Source of the DNA: Stenogyne calaminthoides
Lineage: Eukaryota; Streptophyta; Magnoliopsida; Lamiales; Lamiaceae
Direction of reading: 5' to 3'
Length of the DNA stretch: 64,000 nt
NCBI GenBank assembly: GCA_037126765.1
Contig: JBBCBC010000009.1
Coordinates: forward strand, 30,278,870 to 30,342,869
Shown here: positions 23,820-34,704 of the stretch, piece after piece
Position numbering within the stretch: the stretch's first letter is position 1
Layout of the letters: each line of letters opens with the position of its first letter
The notes under the pieces: model-generated
Database searches by the model: none
What the model saw: only the letters and a program-made list of their open reading frames with translations
Told to the model about the DNA's origin: nothing
Translations under genes and position numbers: made by a program

Positions 23820-24175
23820 GACATTTAACTAATTCAACTAATACCTTAAAGCAAATGAAAATGACACTTTACAGCAATACAACTAATACCATACAGCAAT
23901 TTAACTAATACTTTACAACAATTCAACTAATACCTTACAGCAATTAAACTAAAACCTTACAGCAATTAAACTAATACCTTACAGCAATTCAACTAATACT
24001 TTACAGCAATTCAACTAATACCTTACAGCAATTCAACTAATACTTTACAGCAATTTAACTAATACCTTACTGCAATTCTTGTAATACTTTACAGCAAATC
24101 AAGTGACATTGCACAACCATCCAACTAACACTGTATAGCATATCAAGTAATACCTTTACATCAATAAACAAGAAA
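23820..24175. repeat. 22-bp minisatellite (ACTAATACCTTACAGCAATT type)
   Basis: About 15 tandem units of AACTAATACCTTACAGCAAT plus two bases, upstream of the PMD gene. The core ACTAATACTTT and the 22-bp period recur in the arrays at 24810-25100, 30535-30660 and 31370-31660. Confidence 0.88.
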
Positions 24176-24239
24176 AACACACCTTGACGGTGGCGATTTA
24201 GGGTGGTGGCAAGAGGGCAGCGGTGGCAAGCGGGCTGTG

Positions 24240-24518
24240 TTAATGAATAAAAATTTCGTTATTATAGGTCGAAAAAATGAAATAAGAATGGACTACAAGG
24301 AGATATATACATTAAAATTAAAATAAAAAATAATACTAAACAACTCCGGTGGACGGCGGCCGGTAGCGGCTGGAGATGTATGGCGGTGGAGAGTTGTGAA
24401 GATAAGAGATTGAAAATGAAATGAGTGAAAATGAGAGAGTGAAAATGAAATTGATTTGGGAAGATGAAGGGAAGAAAAAAATGATTGTATTCTCGGATTA
24501 AAAAAAAAAATTAATACC
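24240..24518. other. Spacer between minisatellite and palindrome array
   Basis: Contains a G-rich patch (24340-24400, GGCGGCCGGTAGCGG) and purine-rich sequence. A minus-strand open stretch crosses 24293-24781, but its composition is low-complexity and it runs through the palindrome array. No gene is called. Confidence 0.4.
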
Positions 24519-24665
24519 TGTCGCACGATCTGTGCGACAGATAGGGCGGTTGTCGCATAAGTCGTGCGACACAGAGGTGGTTGTTGCATGAGTCGTGCGA
24601 CACAGAGGCGGTTGTCGCATGCCTGGCGCGACAGGGTGGTCCCCATCGTGTTCAGCGTGCGACAA
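24519..24665. repeat. Array of GTCGCA...TGCGAC palindromes
   Basis: Four or five short hairpins such as GTCGCAtaagtcgTGCGAC occur about 31 bp apart, separated by ACAGAGGYGGTT. The G+C content stands out sharply from the AT-rich surroundings. The same motif class borders module B (31075-31170 and 35601-35766). Arrays of this kind are often transposase-binding sites near transposon ends. Confidence 0.8.
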
Positions 24666-24809
24666 GTGTTTTGATCGAAATTTAAATTTTGAAATGAATT
24701 TTGGGCGGCGTTGGAATTAATTTTGGGCGGTGGAATTAATTTTGGACGGTTGGGAATTAATTTTGGGCAGTTGGGAGACAAATTTAGGTATATTTTTTTT
24801 TATTTAAAT

Positions 24810-25100
24810 TTTATACATATGGAACTAATACTTTTATATTATTGAACTAATACTTTTATATTATTGAACTATTACTTTATAAATATTCAACTAATACTTT
24901 TATATTATTGAACTAATACTTTAGCAATAATCATTCACTAATACTTTTATATTTCATTAATACTTTATAAATATTTATTGAACTAATACTTTAATAAATA
25001 TTTTATTAATATTTTTCATTAATATTTTAGCAATGTTCATTCAGTAATACTTTTATATTAATGAACTAATACTTTTATAAATATGGAACTAATGTAATAC
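24810..25100. repeat. 22-bp minisatellite (GAACTAATACTTTTATATTA type)
   Basis: Tandem 22-bp units with a degenerate right half. The array follows the palindrome array directly and shares the ACTAATACTTT core with the other minisatellites of the region. Confidence 0.82.
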
Positions 25101-25254
25101 TTTATAAATAGAGAAGATTACAACCACATAATACGAAAATGATTAAACATTAAAATACTACAAGATTACAACCACACAATATGAAAATGATTAAACATTA
25201 AAATACTACAAGATTACAACCACTTCACACCACTATCAACTGTTGAACAAATTT

Positions 25255-25640
25255 TCACGGCTGGATTGTAGGTACCTTGAACAACTCTTTCAAATTATCC
25301 CACTCGGTTCCCCCTTCCAGTAATAAGCCCGAACCATCCTGCCATGCATCTGAACGGAATATAATTATTAAAAAATAGTATTGTAAAATAATTTAATATA
25401 TGAAAAAAATTATATACGAACCCTGAGCCAGAATCTCCACGTATCATCATCGGCGAAAATTAAGTTTTGGTATGAGTCCCAAGTGCTAGGCCTCCAACAA
25501 TAGATATTATCAAAGGTATCATGACGTTCCTTTAAAAACTTAACCCTAGCGACTGCATCTTCATACGAGAGGTTTGTGAAGAAAGTATTGTTTACCTGGT
25601 TAATTGCCCACGTAATTGCACTAACATTTTCAAACATCAC
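25255..25640 (-). pseudogene. Possible Myb/SANT-like domain fragment
   Basis: The minus-strand open stretch 25640-25410 begins MMFENVSAITWAINQVNN and continues with DAVARVKFLKERHDTFDNIY, then WDSYQNLIFADDDTWRFWLR. The spacing of the Leu/Phe/Trp residues, with a late A-D-D-x-x-W motif, resembles Myb/SANT-like domains of plant transposon-linked proteins. After an intron-like gap it continues at 25345-25255 (AWQDGSGLLLEGGTEWDNL, KELFKVP). The assignment is by general pattern only. It lies divergent from the transposase gene at 26459. Confidence 0.4.
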
Positions 25641-26149
25641 GCCCCCCCCTCTCCATGATCCTTTTTGTATATCAAATATTCAATGAAGTACTTATCACGG
25701 GTTTTCGACCATTTCGAATTGTAGAAAATTTCCTCTTGGGGAGAAATATTTCTAAGTGACATTTGTACACAATGTTTACTTTTTTCAAACAAGAATATGA
25801 TACGTCATCACTTAAATAAAGAATTCAGTGATAGAAAAAAACAGTAAACAACAAAAATGAATCTGAATATCGACGAAAAAAAAAAAAAAAAATGGCGGTA
25901 AGCGCGTTCGTGGCGTTCAATGATGAAAGTGGCTCGACACCGATGTCCGACGCATGAAAGTTGACGGAACAGAAATACCCTGGCGGCGCGGGCGTGGTAC
26001 CACAGCGCTCGGTATCGTCGCAGACGCGTCATCGCGACAAAAAGATGTCATGTCCCAACACCCCAACTCGCGTGCTGAATTTCCATCCAAGTCAGTTAGT
26101 GTTTTCAGCTCGCGTGCTGAATTCACGAGTAGTGCACTCTTTTGTTACA

Positions 26150-26395
26150 CTCATTTTTTTCCAACCACATTCATTCACCAAATTCGAGTCCAGTTCTTAC
26201 GCTCTTAAATTCATTCACTTCCCCCATTTTTTTCCAACCACATTCATTCACTTCCCCCATTTTTTTCCAACCACATTCATTCAACAAATTTGAGTCCAGT
26301 TCTTACGCTCTTAAATTCATTCACTTCCCCCATTTTTTTCCAACCACATTCATTCACTAAATTCGAGTCCTGTTCTTACGCTCTTAAATTCGTTG
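26150..26395. repeat. Tandem repeats upstream of the transposase
   Basis: The motif TTTTTTCCAACCACATTCAT occurs four times. It is combined with AAATTCGAGTCC-GTTCTTACGCTC blocks, giving units of about 50 and 105 bp. The array ends just before the ATG at 26459, so it would be promoter or 5' leader sequence of the MURA-OTU gene. Confidence 0.75.
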
Positions 26396-26458
26396 AAATC
26401 TGCCATTTTTTCCCCCACATTCATATGGTTTTTATGAAATCTACTATCCCAATATAAA

Positions 26459-29400
26459 ATGAGTTCTTATTTAGATGTCACGAACGAATTTAGTACTCCC
26501 AACAACGTTTTACATGGAAGAGAGGAAATTGATAATTATGTTAGGTTGATTGCAAGTACGAGAAACATCACCTTAGTCATTCGTCATTCCGATGAAGATA
26601 CCGTAAGGTATGTATGTAGTCAAAGTGGAAAATATAAAAATTCAAAAATCACGGACGAAAGAAATACAAAAACGCAAAGAAATTCGTGTGGTTTTTTGTT
26701 AAGTTGCCATATTATATCATCCTCGCGAATATGATATTTGGTACCTACAAGTTTTGAACGGGACACACAATCATGAGTTCTCGAAATTTGCAGAGGGTTC
26801 CAGACTAGGCAAACTAACACCCAATAAAAAAAAACAGGTACAACTGCAAACATTGATGAACGTCAGTCCAAGCAACATATTGGGAAATCTGAAGAGAGTC
26901 GATCCCAATAATGTTACGGATTTAAAAAGAGTCAACAATGAAAGGAACCAAATGAGGAGTCAAAATCGGGATGGACGTACCCCTACGAAAAACTTCATTC
27001 ACCAACTGCGAGAGATGAATTACAGGTAAAAATTTAAGATTTAAGTACATTTTATATATTTCTATTTATGTTATATGTGTTAATATAAAATTTGCGTAGA
27101 AATGGGCTTAGAAATGATAGAGAAGCAAATATTGAACCTCATAAATACCATATAGATTACACAACCTATATGCATCGTGCATCAATAGATATTTTTTAAC
27201 CTAATCGAATTATAAGTTTGGTTTGGTCGGTTATCTAAATAGTTGGAGTATAAATATTTTTTACTTTAATATTTTTTACAACATTCCACAAAAAGGTACC
27301 AATATTATAATAATACTTTTACATTATGATAGAAAGATAAAATAATAATAATAATGTAATAAATTAAGTAAAAGATAGAAGATTAAGTATATGATTACAC
27401 ATTATAAAACTTAGGACGATTTTAATTTACATATATTAGAATTGGAATTTTTATCCTTACCTATGTAATATTCGGCATGTTCGTATTTTTTGCATATATT
27501 CATACAGTAAAAATTGGAATCAAACTTGAACTTGGACTTTTTTTATATAAAAATCAATAATCGAATTCAAATAAAAATAAAAGTAACCATATAAAATTTA
27601 TTTATTAATAAATTGGATTGAATTTTTCCATTTTATCAAAATTATGCAACTCAGAGCATCCTAGTGTATGGATTCATTTAATTTTTTTTTACATTAGTAT
27701 TTTCATTAAACTTTAAACAATCATTCTTGCAGCACGCTCTCATTCATTGATTCGTTTAACTCTATTACATCTCACTCTTGGTGCATTCAATAATCATTAA
27801 TGATGTATTTAATTTATGAAATTAGGTATCAATATCGAAAGGCAGATGGTACTGACGTACTACAAGATATTGTGTTCACCCATCCAGATTCTTATGCAAT
27901 GGTGAACACATATCCGCAAGTACTGATTATTGATACAACGTACAAAACCACTATGTACGATATGCCTTTACTGGAAGCGGTTGATGCAACAAGCACTGAC
28001 AAGACTTTCACCATTGCATACGCATTTATGACTCATGAAACTACTGAACACTTTGAATTTATCTTACGATTTATTCGGGGAATGTATGAGCATGACACGC
28101 CAAATGTCGTTGTTACGGATAGAGCATTAGCGATGATGAGTGCAGTGGACGAAATTTTTCCAGAATCGCAGAAAAATTTATGCAAGTGCCACATAGAACA
28201 ATGTGTTCTACTCCGGGTTATAAAACATTAAGGATTTGATGATATGTACGTTAATAAATTTAAAGGTAATTGGAATTCGGCAATTTCAGCGTCCACAGTT
28301 GAAGAATGGGAAGTGAACTGGAGATACATGCGGAAAAAGTATAAGAAATTCCCAGGACTATTTAGCTATTGCGAAGAAACTTGGCTTCAGAAATATGGAG
28401 ACCGGATTGTAGGAGCATATCTCGATTGGAGGCTGCACTACGGAAACTACACGACAAACAGGTACTCCTACAATCTTTTTACTTTTCAGATTAGCTATTA
28501 TATTTAATTTATTTATTTAAATTTTAAAATATTATTAATGTAGGGTTGAACAAGAGCATCACAGGGTAAAAAAAATCTTGACAACGCCAATCTCTCATTT
28601 GAAAATGTCTTAGTCCGCCTACATCAGGTCATGCAGTTGCAATTGTGCGAGATTAAAAAACAGTCGATGTTTAGCGCCAACAAGACAAGGACCGATTTGT
28701 TAGAAAACGTACTCTTCCAGCAACTAGTGCGCAATATCACGTTTAAGGCATTAGACCTTATTCTCCAAGAAATGAATAAAAATCTAGGCGAAAAATTATG
28801 CGCCCATTATCTTAGGAGAACTCATGGTCTTCCGTGTCATTCGTAGATTTCGCATGCGTGGATAACAACGAATCTATCCCTATAGAGGGTATTGACGTGT
28901 ATTGGAGAACATTGAATATAGATTTTTCACATATTTCTACCACCGATAATACGAGGAGAAAATTATTTGATGACACGGACACGGAAGATGAAAAAAAGAC
29001 GAAGAAGCACCCTAAAAGCACCGATCTTGAACCTTCACTTTGGGAGAAATGGAAGAACGCTTCCAAATTTTTCAAAAGTGAACCAAAAGAAAAGGGTAAG
29101 GGTAAGGGGAAAGTGACGCGAACTAATGCATATTAGGATATTCCACAAGAAGGTCGTAGAAATAGCACATATGAAGGGAGTCGGAGTCGGATGAAATTTT
29201 CATACAATGAGGGACCGAAAGACCAAAATTCTCCAAAAACTCCTAATTCAAAACCGGCGAGGGGATCTGAGGATCAACGTCGTAACAGCAGCGCTCAAAA
29301 GAGTAAGACTGATTTTCAGAATAGTTTTAGCTCACCGTTCCGTTTTAAAGGTTCTACGGTGGAGAAAGACTTTGCTCCCTTTGTGAGAGAACATATTCAA

Positions 29401-29810
29401 TCATTTATAGATATGGTTGGAGACGGAAATTGTGGATTTAGAGCTGTTGCGCTCGCAATCTACCAAACCCAAGACGCATGGTCGCAGGTACAAATGGATA
29501 TGTTATTTGAGCTCAACAAAAGAAAACAATTATACAATATTGTTTTAGGTGGTATTACAACCATGTCGGACTTGAAAAAAACTCTATCTCACTTTGATGG
29601 TCCAGCCTCAATAGATAAGTGGTTTTCACTACCTGACTGTGGATACTTGGTTGCAACCTATTATAATATTTTCGTAATGTCATTTCTCGACTTCGCCATT
29701 TTTTTTTTTGTCCTCCCGTTGCCTTGGAAGAATGTCGACTACCTCCGACTTTGACGGTGGTGTTAGGGAACGTGTACAAGAATTCACATTGGATATTGGT
29801 AAGAAGAACT
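26459..29810 (+). pseudogene. Mutator-like transposase fused to an OTU protease, copy A
   Basis: Pieces in order: a FAR1/MURA N-terminal region (RYVCSQSGKYKN; LNGTHNHEFSKFAEGSRLGK); the MULE core (27830-28231) with IIDTTYKTTMYDMPLLE, VVTDRALAMM and CKCHIEQC; KGNWNSAISASTVEEW to YGNYTTNR (28244-28460); after an 80-bp intron, a SWIM-like C-x-H region CAHYLRRTHGLPCHS; an acidic/Lys-rich linker; an OTU domain with GDGNCGFRAVALAIY (catalytic Cys) at about 29420 and NSHWILV (catalytic His) at about 29785. It is inactive: frameshifts occur at about 26700, 28830 and 29700 (T-run), stops at 28229 and 29134, and a ~640-bp disruption at about 27190-27830. Copy B preserves the same fusion order. Confidence 0.85.
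27190..27829. other. AT-rich insertion or odd intron in the transposase
   Basis: Coding sequence reads through REANIEPHKYHIDYTT and then stops at about 27195. It resumes at 27830 (YQYRKADGTDVLQDI), where related transposases are continuous. The ~640 bp between are AT-rich with no clear terminal repeats. The right border ...AAATTAG looks like an acceptor, so either an intron or an inserted element is possible. Confidence 0.45.
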
Positions 29811-29948
29811 ATTTGTTGTTTTTGTATATTTTTTTATAATATATTTTAACCGTTTAATTATAACTAAATTTTTTTACCTTTTAATTTTTGATTTGCAAAT
29901 GACATCTCAGATTATCCGGTCGCCAATGTCTCCATTCTGGGTCAACTG

Positions 29949-30240
29949 TCGTCATCCAACTGCATATAATTTAGAATGTCAATTTACAAGTAGAATAGAA
30001 CTATACAATTTATTATTCAACTGGGATGCACAACGACGTAAAGCTAAGTATGATGCAAAAATAAATTTGTGAGGTTAGTAGTATAAACTTTAGAAAGAAT
30101 ATGACTTTTGTGTATATATGGGTGAAGAGTAACATTTTCTGTAATATTATAAACATTGTGAATTGTGAATTATTACTCTCTAAATTATTAAAATGTTACA
30201 TATGATAAGTTTGATATTTTTCAATATTACCTCTTCAAAA
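29949..30240. repeat. ~295-bp direct repeat, right copy
   Basis: Copy of 20524-20820 in the same orientation. It starts with 13 bp of the unrecognised exon and then its intron. It lies right after the end of the OTU coding sequence, which suggests recombination between related elements. Confidence 0.88.
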
Positions 30241-30301
30241 CAAAACAAAAAAATATATATATTATATTATATTATGCCCCGATTTGAAAATTTCTAAAAC
30301 C

Positions 30302-30360
30302 ATATGTAACATAATACACACTAAAAAAATTATAAAGCAAATAAAAAAAAAAAAAAAAAA
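30302..30360. repeat. Right inverted terminal segment of module A
   Basis: Reverse complement of the 20080-20147 segment (see there). It runs into A-rich sequence matching the T-run of the left end. Confidence 0.5.
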
Positions 30361-30534
30361 ATCATAAAATCAAAAAATAAAAAAATAAAAAAAAAAAATT
30401 GGAATTTCAGATGTCATTTCGTGCAGGTGCCAATCATTGGAATTAAGAGTAAATAGTTTAACAATAATTGTATCAATTATGAAAATTATAATTACAAAAA
30501 AAAATTCTCTTTTAATGTCTTTCAATGAAACAAT

Positions 30535-30660
30535 AAATATTTTTAAATGAAATAACTAATAAATTCAAATCTAAACAACTAATATTTTTGAATGGAACAA
30601 CTAATACTTTCAACCCTAAACAAGTAATATTTTTTAATAAAACAACTAAGCCTTCATATA
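30535..30660. repeat. Short ACTAATA minisatellite
   Basis: Five or six degenerate units of ~22-25 bp with AACAACTAATACTTTC-type cores. It is a shorter relative of the arrays at 23820, 24810 and 31370. A separate ~30-bp AT-rich duplication (AATAAAAGGAAAAAAAATAC) follows at 30800-30866. Confidence 0.65.
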
Positions 30661-30915
30661 TGACTGCATATTTTTTAAAAATAATTAGAATATTTTTACC
30701 TAATTAATTAATTATATTTTTTAAAAATAATTAGAATATTTTTACGTAATTAATTAATTATCTTACATTACATATACTAATACAACACAATAAACTAAAT
30801 AATAAAAGGAAAAAAAATACAATAAACCATCTAAATAATAAAAGGAAAAAAAATACAATAAACCATCATCACCACATCATCACTTAATCATCTAACTCAA
30901 TTATCACCTTATCAT

Positions 30916-30960
30916 CACATTTGTTGGATTTGACCAAACTTGTCAAATCCAACAAATGTG
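30916..30960. repeat. Perfect 19-bp hairpin
   Basis: CACATTTGTTGGATTTGAC, a 7-nt loop (CAAACTT), then the exact reverse complement. It stands alone just outside the left terminal segment of module B (30993). Confidence 0.9.
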
Positions 30961-30992
30961 CATATAGCACTCATGACTTCAGAGGGACAACA

Positions 30993-31170
30993 GGTTCAAC
31001 ACCATTGCTATATCCACAAAAGTGACGGGTGGTGTGAAATAACCTGCGGTGGCGTCTGACATGCAACAGCACGGGAAGCGGTCACATTGACCACGCGACG
31101 GACCAAGCTATGATCGCATGGTCCATGCGATGAAAAATGTCGGCGTCGCATGGTCAATGCGAGGCAGTTT
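30993..31170. repeat. Left terminal inverted region of module B with palindromes
   Basis: 30993-31028 (GTTCAACACC...GCTATATCCACAAAAGTGAC) is an inverted match of 35792-35832 (GTCACTTTTGTGTATATAGC...GGTTCAAC). It is followed by GC-rich palindromes at 31075-31170 (TCGCATGGTCCATGCGA, GTCGCATGGTCAATGCGA). The right side of module B has the mirror arrangement, so these are its ends. Confidence 0.7.
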
Positions 31171-31369
31171 TTTTTTATTTTATTTTGAATTTTGATTTTA
31201 TTATTAAATTTAATTTATATTTAAATTTAAATTTTGAATTTTGATTTTATTAATTTATTAAACTCATTTAATTAAATTATTTAATTCAACTAATTTTTTA
31301 TTTTAATTCAAATTTTGAATTTTTTAATTTATTTAACACATTTAATTGAATTATTTAATTTAACTAATA

Positions 31370-31660
31370 TAAAAGTACTGATTTATTTGAACTACTGGTT
31401 TAATTTATTTAAATAATTAATTGATATTATTTGAATAAATAAAAAGTAATAATTATTTTTTATCCACAATATTAGTTCATTAATTGATTAGTATTTGTTA
31501 ATTTATTGAAAAGTATTAGTTAGTTGGTTATAAAGTAATTATTTGTTATTCACAATATTAGTTCATCAATCAATAAGTATTGGTTAATATATTGAAAAGT
31601 ATAAGTTAGTTGGTTATAAAGTATTAGTTCATTCATTGAAAAGTATTAGTTCAATTATCA
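31370..31660. repeat. 22-bp minisatellite (AAGTATTAGTTAGTTGGTTA type)
   Basis: Degenerate tandem units whose complement contains ACTAATACTT. It lies just inside the left palindrome array of module B, as the 24810 array lies beside the 24519 palindromes. Confidence 0.75.
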
Positions 31661-31764
31661 ATTTAAACATGAGAAAAAATCACATTATATGGAAAAAATA
31701 TATACACATTACATAATTTTCATTCGAAAATAAATCACAACGACGTGCTGCTATAAAAAAAAGT

Positions 31765-33330
31765 CTAATAATTATTAAAAAAAAAATTATAATATTGGGG
31801 TTTATTATTCTTTCTAGCCCAATAATTAGCCTCACGTCGCGGCGCATCCAAGTCGTGTAATGTACGGAATAGCTCTATCTTGTGTTGAAATTGTAAATGT
31901 ATACCATTTACAGAAGGGTCATGTGAGTGTTCCCAATATCCAAGATAAGCAGTCTTTGGATGATCGTCACTTCGCATATACAATCAAAACAATTAAATTA
32001 TTATTATTTTATTTTAAAAAAAATCAAAAATAAAATAAACTTTAAAGTAACATTAATATAGTTTTTTCTTACCAATATCCAATGAGTGTTATTGTGCACG
32101 TTCCCCAAGACCAATTTGTTGGTCGGAAGACCTCGACGTTCATCTGTTATTGCGGGAAGGCAAAAAGTTCTGTCGTGTTCTCCAAATTACATTACAAAAA
32201 CGTTATATGTGGTTGCAACTAGGTATCCATGTTCAGGTAATGCAAACCATGTATCACGTGGGGCAGAATTTGTGGAGTGATTAAGTGATTTTGCCAAATC
32301 TGAAAAGGTTGTGTAACCACCTAAAATATTTTCGTGTAAATCGCGTCTTATTTGTAGTTCATTATAAAGATCCATTCGTATCCTACCCCATTTGTCCTCG
32401 CTTCCGTAGATTGTGAGTGCAACCGCTCTAAATCCGCAGTTCCCATCTCCAATTACATCATTGTAGAAATGAATATAATTTTTAATATATGGAGGAAAAT
32501 CGTCCTCCACCTGAGATTTAAAAAATTGTATTGGCCTACTTGTACTAGCGGTACTTTTGCGACGAGGGACTTCAGAAGGTTGGGGCATCTGGGGCTTTGA
32601 ATTTGGAGTTTCGGGGGGATCTGTGTCGGTATGGCCCGGACTTTGGGGAAATATATTCCGAGTCTATTCAGAATAACTCATCGTGCGTGTTTCCGATGTG
32701 TTATGTCTAAGATCAGCTTCAGGTGGAATATCCTGGTGCGCATTAGTTGCCGCCACTCTCCCCTTACCCCTTATTTGAGTAGACTTTTTTATTCCCGCAC
32801 CTTTCATCGTGTACTCATACTCAGAAGGTTTACGATCGATGGTCTTCTGTTTTGACTTTTTTTTTTCAACATTCGGTGGAAGAATGTCTTCTGTGTCATC
32901 ATCGAATAATTTTCTCCTAGTCTTACCACCACCGTCATCATCTGTTCCGGTGGTAGGTATACTAGAAAAATCTATATTCAATGTTTTCCAAAACGAGTCT
33001 ATACAATTTAAAGGTATATAAGAGTACCGTAAGCTTCAGATGGCATGGAAGACCATGTGTTCTCTGAGATAGCAACCGCACATATTTCCGCTCTAGATTC
33101 CTACTCACTCAACCTGCGACAATGAGGTCAAACGCCTTAGGCGTGATATTGCGCACTAATTCGCTAAGTAGAATTGGTTCTCAAAGATATCGATCCTTGT
33201 CTTGTGGGCGCTAAACCTCGATTGTTTTTTTATCTCACATATATGCAACTCCATGACTTGGTGAACCTTTCTGAAGATCACGTCAAAGTGTTTCTTGCCG
33301 CCATCCAAGGTTTTTTTCACCCTATGGTGA
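31765..33330 (-). pseudogene. Mutator-like transposase-OTU fusion, copy B (3' part)
   Basis: Minus strand, from the solo LTR leftwards: the transposase C-terminal region (HRVKKTLDGGKKHFDVIF, VMELHICEIKKQSRFSAHK); a degenerate SWIM part; the linker MNIDFSSIPTT...RRKLFDDD with KKKSKQK; the OTU exon 32588-32187 with GDGNCGFRAVALTIYGSE (Cys) and LPEHGYLVATTYNVFV; NTHWILV (His) at about 32095; and a last exon 31983-31765 with KTAYLGYWEHSHDPSVNG and RREANYWARKNN. It is collinear with copy A and clearly homologous along its length. The OTU exon is open and keeps the catalytic motif. The N-terminal half of the transposase is missing, and a solo LTR sits at its upstream edge. Confidence 0.8.
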
Positions 33331-34627
33331 TGGTCCCGGTGAAAAAACCCTTTTGCGCGTGCGGAAGCAAAACATTTCGTGCGATGCATATAAAAACAGG
33401 GGTGAAGGAATGGTGATTACATATTTTTTGCGTTTTAAGCTCATGTGTTGTGTTTTGCTTATAATCGAATGTGTATGACAAGATAAGAACATAAAGCAAT
33501 AAAGAACACGACAAAGTATAGTGGTTCGGAGACTCAAGCTCCTACATCCACTCTCTCGCATTCTGGGAAATTCCTTCATCACTTCCTTGAGCTTTACGAC
33601 TACCTCGCGTAGTTTACTTACTCAACTTCGTACTGAGCTTTACGACTACTCCACATAGTTTACTTACTCAACCCGACCTTGAGCTTTACGACTACCTCAT
33701 GGTTTACTAACTCAAACTGGACTTATCACCCTCTCGGGCTCGCCTCTTAGATGTTTAACGAGTTCACACTCATTCGGGACTTATCACCCTCACTCGGGAT
33801 TGCCTAACAACTACCTCACTTCACCACTACTTATCTCTTACGAGAATGGGGTTTGGGTTTGGTGTTGTCTCCAACTATGGTGAGATTTTCCCTTACAATG
33901 GTTTAGCCTCAATGCTAAGGTTGAGAAAATCTCTCTAAGCTTAAGATACTTCGTGGGTAGCTTAGGTTGGGTTCTAGAACACTCTTTGAATATATTTGTA
34001 TATCTACAGACTTGTGTTCTAGGGTGGGAATGCTTTGGGTATAACTCTCTTTGGCTCTGTAGCATCTCGTGCTATAATCTCCACGCATCCACCCTTAATT
34101 TGATGGAAGAACTTGTATTTATAGTGTGGATTTGAATGTTACCGTTGGAGAGAATCACATTCAAATCCATACTACTCTCTAGAAGATTCTGCAGACTTTT
34201 TTGGTGGTTGTCTTCCTCTCATTGGTCCGTCAATTTGGATTCAACGGCTATATTCCTCGATTTCTTCGCCGGAACATTGGGATATACTAAGCATTGATGA
34301 CATTCTTGAGTCTTGATAATCTTGTGCCTTGATATTCTCTCGAGTCTCGGTGTCTTGGTGACATCCACGAGTCTTGAGTTTCTCGAGCCTTCGTTTTTTT
34401 CTCGAGCCTTGGTTTCAATCTCATCTTGAGTCTTCTGATTCTTAGTTTCATACTGAGTCTTCTGATTCTAACCTGTTCTATATCTGCCGACTATACACGG
34501 TGCAGATATTATCCTGAATACTCTAAAACTGAATCCTGACTCATCTATCAAGATTATCCTGAACATGTCATACTCAGGGGTTTTGGGATCTAATCAAAAT
34601 CCTCTTTATTAAATTCATTTCCCAACA
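33331..34627. mobile_element. Solo LTR inserted in the transposase exon of module B
   Basis: About 1.3 kb, starting near TGGTCCCGGTG and ending TTTCCCAACA, with the features of Sirevirus-type Copia LTRs (GGTCCCG start, AAGCAATAAAGAACA, tandem GAGCTTTACGACTACCTC units). The transposase exon resumes on both sides: removing the LTR and one copy of GTGTT restores the 24-nt codon register seen in copy A. The right target copy is GTGTT (34628-34632); the left reads GTGAT (33327-33331). It is related to, but distinct from, the LTRs at 43619 and 56451. Confidence 0.82.
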
Positions 34628-34704
34628 GTGTTCCTGTTCAACCCTACAAATATATTACATGTATCAATACAATACTTCGTTTCAATAGTTTAATCTATGT
34701 AATA

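Noticed and set aside
24293..24781. 162-codon minus-strand frame
   Set aside because: Low-complexity Ser/Phe/His and Asn/Pro composition, and it runs through the palindrome array. No conserved domain; not called a gene.
26142..26360. Plus-strand frames with repeated HSFFSNHIHS/FPTTFIH peptides
   Set aside because: Translations of the tandem leader repeat before the transposase start.
30916..30960. Intrinsic transcription terminator
   Set aside because: No T-run follows the stem and this is plant nuclear DNA. Kept only as an unexplained hairpin.
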